Source: Voacanga thouarsii
Lineage: Eukaryota; Streptophyta; Magnoliopsida; Gentianales; Apocynaceae
Direction of reading: 5' to 3'
DNA length: 64,000 nucleotides
Assembly: GCA_026120185.1 (NCBI GenBank)
Contig: JANUWF010001101.1
Span: 3,906,001 to 3,970,000 of the forward strand
Below the pieces are notes generated by a model. It was not told the origin of the DNA and searched no databases. It was given only the letters and a program-made list of their open reading frames with translations. Both the position numbers and the translations under genes were made by a program. Positions 61,935 to 64,000 of this stretch are shown here, piece by piece (the stretch's first letter is position 1; each line of letters opens with the position of its first letter).

Positions 61935-62700
61935 ATGGTGGGAAGGTCTTTTAGTCCATTGGCTGTTATTCTCCGAGAGAATAAGCTAACGAGACCAAAC
62001 TATGTGGATTGGAAAAAGAACCTGGACATAATACTCACAGCGGAAGAGTATAAGTATTACGAAACCTGCCCTATTATCAAAGAGGGTTCCACCGCCGAGG
62101 AGCGTGAGGCTGAGAAGGCATGGAAGAAGGCCGATGAGATGGCTCGTTGTTACATGTTGGCCTTCATGTCTAATGTGCTCCAGTCCAAACTTGAGCATAT
62201 GACCATTGCATATGACATAACCCAATCATTAGCCACGATGTTCGCGGATAAGAGCCGGCCCGCAAGGCAGGAGGCTCTTTGAACTATCATTAACACTATG
62301 ATGGCTGAGAGAGCATCAGCCAGAGAGTATATGCTCAAGATGATTGCTGCTTTCGAGGAGGCAGAATCTTAGGGGCTGTCATTGACCCCGAGAGCCAAGT
62401 GGACATGGTTCTTGAATCTCTACCGGGTTCCTTTACTCAGTTCAAGTTGAACTATAATATGAACAAGTTGAACATGTGTTTGACTGAATTGATGAAGGAG
62501 TTCCAGATGGTGGAGAAGATCATGAAGTCACAATCTAAGGCTATGATTGCTAAGGCTTCATCTTCTAGAACTGGGCCCAAGCCCAGAAAGTTCAAGAAGA
62601 AGAAGGGGAACGCAGCGGTCCAGCCCAAGACCTAGCCCAAAGACAAACCCAAGGGCAAGTGCTTCAAGTGTGAACTGAAGGGACACTAGAAAAATGAGTG
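61935..62700 (+). pseudogene. Copia-3 gag
   Basis: The frame starts MVGRSFSPLAVILRENKLTR at 61935, with DWKKNLDIILTAEEYKYY and the same gag core as copia-1. A TGA at 62280-62282 and a frame change at about 62368-62372 (after AES, -1, with LGAVIDPESQVDM following) break it. The basic linker is followed by a zinc knuckle, CFKCELKGH then TAG (62687-62689) then KNEC; the stop sits where a W is usual, so TGG to TAG. Confidence 0.88.
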
Positions 62701-64000
62701 TCCAGATCTTCAAGCTAAGAAAAACCCCACAGGTAATGTTTTCTATCTAGAGTCTATATCAATGGTTGGATCAACTTCCACTTGGATTGTTAATTCAGGA
62801 GTCACTGATCACATCTGTAACTCCTTGCAGGGGTTTAAAAAGACTAGAAGACTCTAGAAGGGCGAACATAAACTACGTGTGGAAAATGGAGTACAAGTTT
62901 GGGCCCTTGCAGTGGGAGAGTTGGATCTTGTATTTGATTGTAATAGAATAGTGGTTTTGGAAGATATTTTATATGTACTTGGATTTAGACAGAATTTTCG
63001 GTTGCGAAACTTATAAATCAAGCATACTCTATATCTTTCTATTCTGATATTTCTATCAGTAGAAATTGAGAAATTTTATGTACTGGACACATGTATGGTA
63101 ATATATTTTTCTTAATCCATATTAACAATCAATTAAATAACACTCGATCTGAACCTTTAACAAGGAAGAGAAAGACCAATGTCAATGACTCTTATCTTTG
63201 GCATCTAAGGTTGTGGTATATCAACTCAATCAGGATTCAAAGGTTGATCCTTGATGGGCCTTTGGGCTCATTAAGATTGAAAAATTAGCCTCAGTGTGAG
63301 TCCTGTCTGATGAGAAAGATGTCCAAAAGGTCATTTGCCTCTAAGGCGGATAGAGCCTAGGAGGTATTGAGTCTTGTTCACACTGATGTGTGTAGTCCCC
63401 TGTCTACACCAGCTAGAGAAGGTTTTGAGTACTTCATCACTTTCATGGATGATTGTACAAGGTTTGGTTACGTTTACCTGATGAGATGAAAGTCTGACTC
63501 TTTTAACAACTTCAAAGAGTTTAAGGCTGAAGTGGAGCGTCGGATAAGTAAATTAATTAAGACCATACGATTGGATCGTGGTGGAGAGTACCTCATTGGT
63601 GAATTCAAGGATTACATGGTATATCATGAGATAGTATCCCAACTCTCTGCACTGGGGACACCCCAGCAGAACGGAGTAGTTGAGAGAAGGAACAGAACGT
63701 TGATGGAAATAGTCTGAAGCTTGATGTCTCATGCTACTCTTCCAATGTCGTTTTGGGGATATGCTCTGGAAACAGCGGCATATATTCTGAACTTGGTGCC
63801 TTCCAAGTCAATACCTAGTACTCCTTATGAGATGTGGACTGGGCGTAAGCTAAGTCTGAATCATCTTAGGATATGGGGTTGTCCAGCGTATGTACTGGTC
63901 AAGGGAGACAAGTTGGAACCAAGATCAGAATTAAGCTATTTTATTAGGGATCCAAAAGGAACAAATGGTGGTTGCTCTTATCATCCTAAGGAGCAGAAGG
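62701..64000 (+). pseudogene. Copia-3 pol, first part (protease and integrase)
   Basis: The protease site reads WIVNSGVTDH where relatives have WIVDSGATDH, so the catalytic Asp is Asn (62792-62794). The integrase zinc region has LWHLRLWYIN, where G-H is usual in place of W-Y, and CESCLMRKM. The core has HTDVCSPL, RLDRGGEYL and TPQQNGVVERRNRT, then SFWGYALETAAYILN and WGCPAYVL before the window ends. Stops occur, among others, near 63288, 63358, 63487 and 63715. Reverse transcriptase would follow outside the window. Confidence 0.9.

Larger units (their letters stand above)
56996..64000 (+). mobile_element. Copia-3: Ty1/copia retrotransposon, runs off the window
   Basis: It begins TGTTGGGATGTATGCCCTC at 56996 with a long 5' LTR that is itself interrupted, then a primer site, leader, gag and the first half of pol, all on the plus strand. 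The 3' LTR is outside the window, so the target duplication (CTGAC expected) cannot be checked. Gag and integrase are similar to copia-1, so the two belong to related families. Confidence 0.9.

Overview
This window looks like repeat-rich intergenic DNA from a eudicot plant. The evidence is plant-type Ty1/copia and Ty3/gypsy retrotransposons, a plant RTE-type LINE, long (AAT)n microsatellites, and one recognisable host gene, an LRR receptor-like kinase of the MIK2 (MDIS1-interacting receptor-like kinase 2) type that is now a pseudogene. I saw no intact host protein-coding gene, no rRNA or true tRNA gene, and no CRISPR array. The species cannot be named from the sequence.

Left part (1-9181): the 5' part of an RTE LINE on the minus strand, with an endonuclease frame that stays open to the window edge; a decayed LINE 3' end on the plus strand; a hAT-type MITE; several microsatellites; then the receptor kinase pseudogene on the minus strand. 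The kinase gene is cut in two by a copia element (copia-1, 9182-16866). Its start codon and signal peptide lie on the far side at 16867-16946. Removing the element and one copy of the 5-bp target duplication restores one continuous reading frame across the junction.

Middle part (19203-38957): a copia element (copia-2) with 297-bp LTRs and a perfect AATTC target duplication. Its RNase H domain was split by a 14.1-kb chromodomain gypsy element (gypsy-A, 23844-37970) with 4.3-kb LTRs and a perfect AAGCA duplication. Gypsy-A carries a small acidic ORF ahead of gag with three SUMO-interacting-motif-like patches. Its gag-pol is one frame broken by many stops, several of which fit C-to-T decay, and one frameshift.

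Right part (41670-64000): a four-level nest. A decayed minus-strand gypsy (gypsy-B) has a long LTR that holds a non-autonomous LARD-like element (LARD-A, 44226-50444). Its internal region is followed by the LTR of a second LARD relative (LARD-B). LARD-B is interrupted by a third copia element (copia-3), which runs off the window. The 5' LTR of copia-3 in turn holds a foreign solo LTR with a perfect TGAGG duplication.

All retroelement polyproteins seen here contain stops or frameshifts, so every copy in view is defective as it stands. The LINE endonuclease frame is the only long transposon frame without a break, and most of that LINE lies outside the window.
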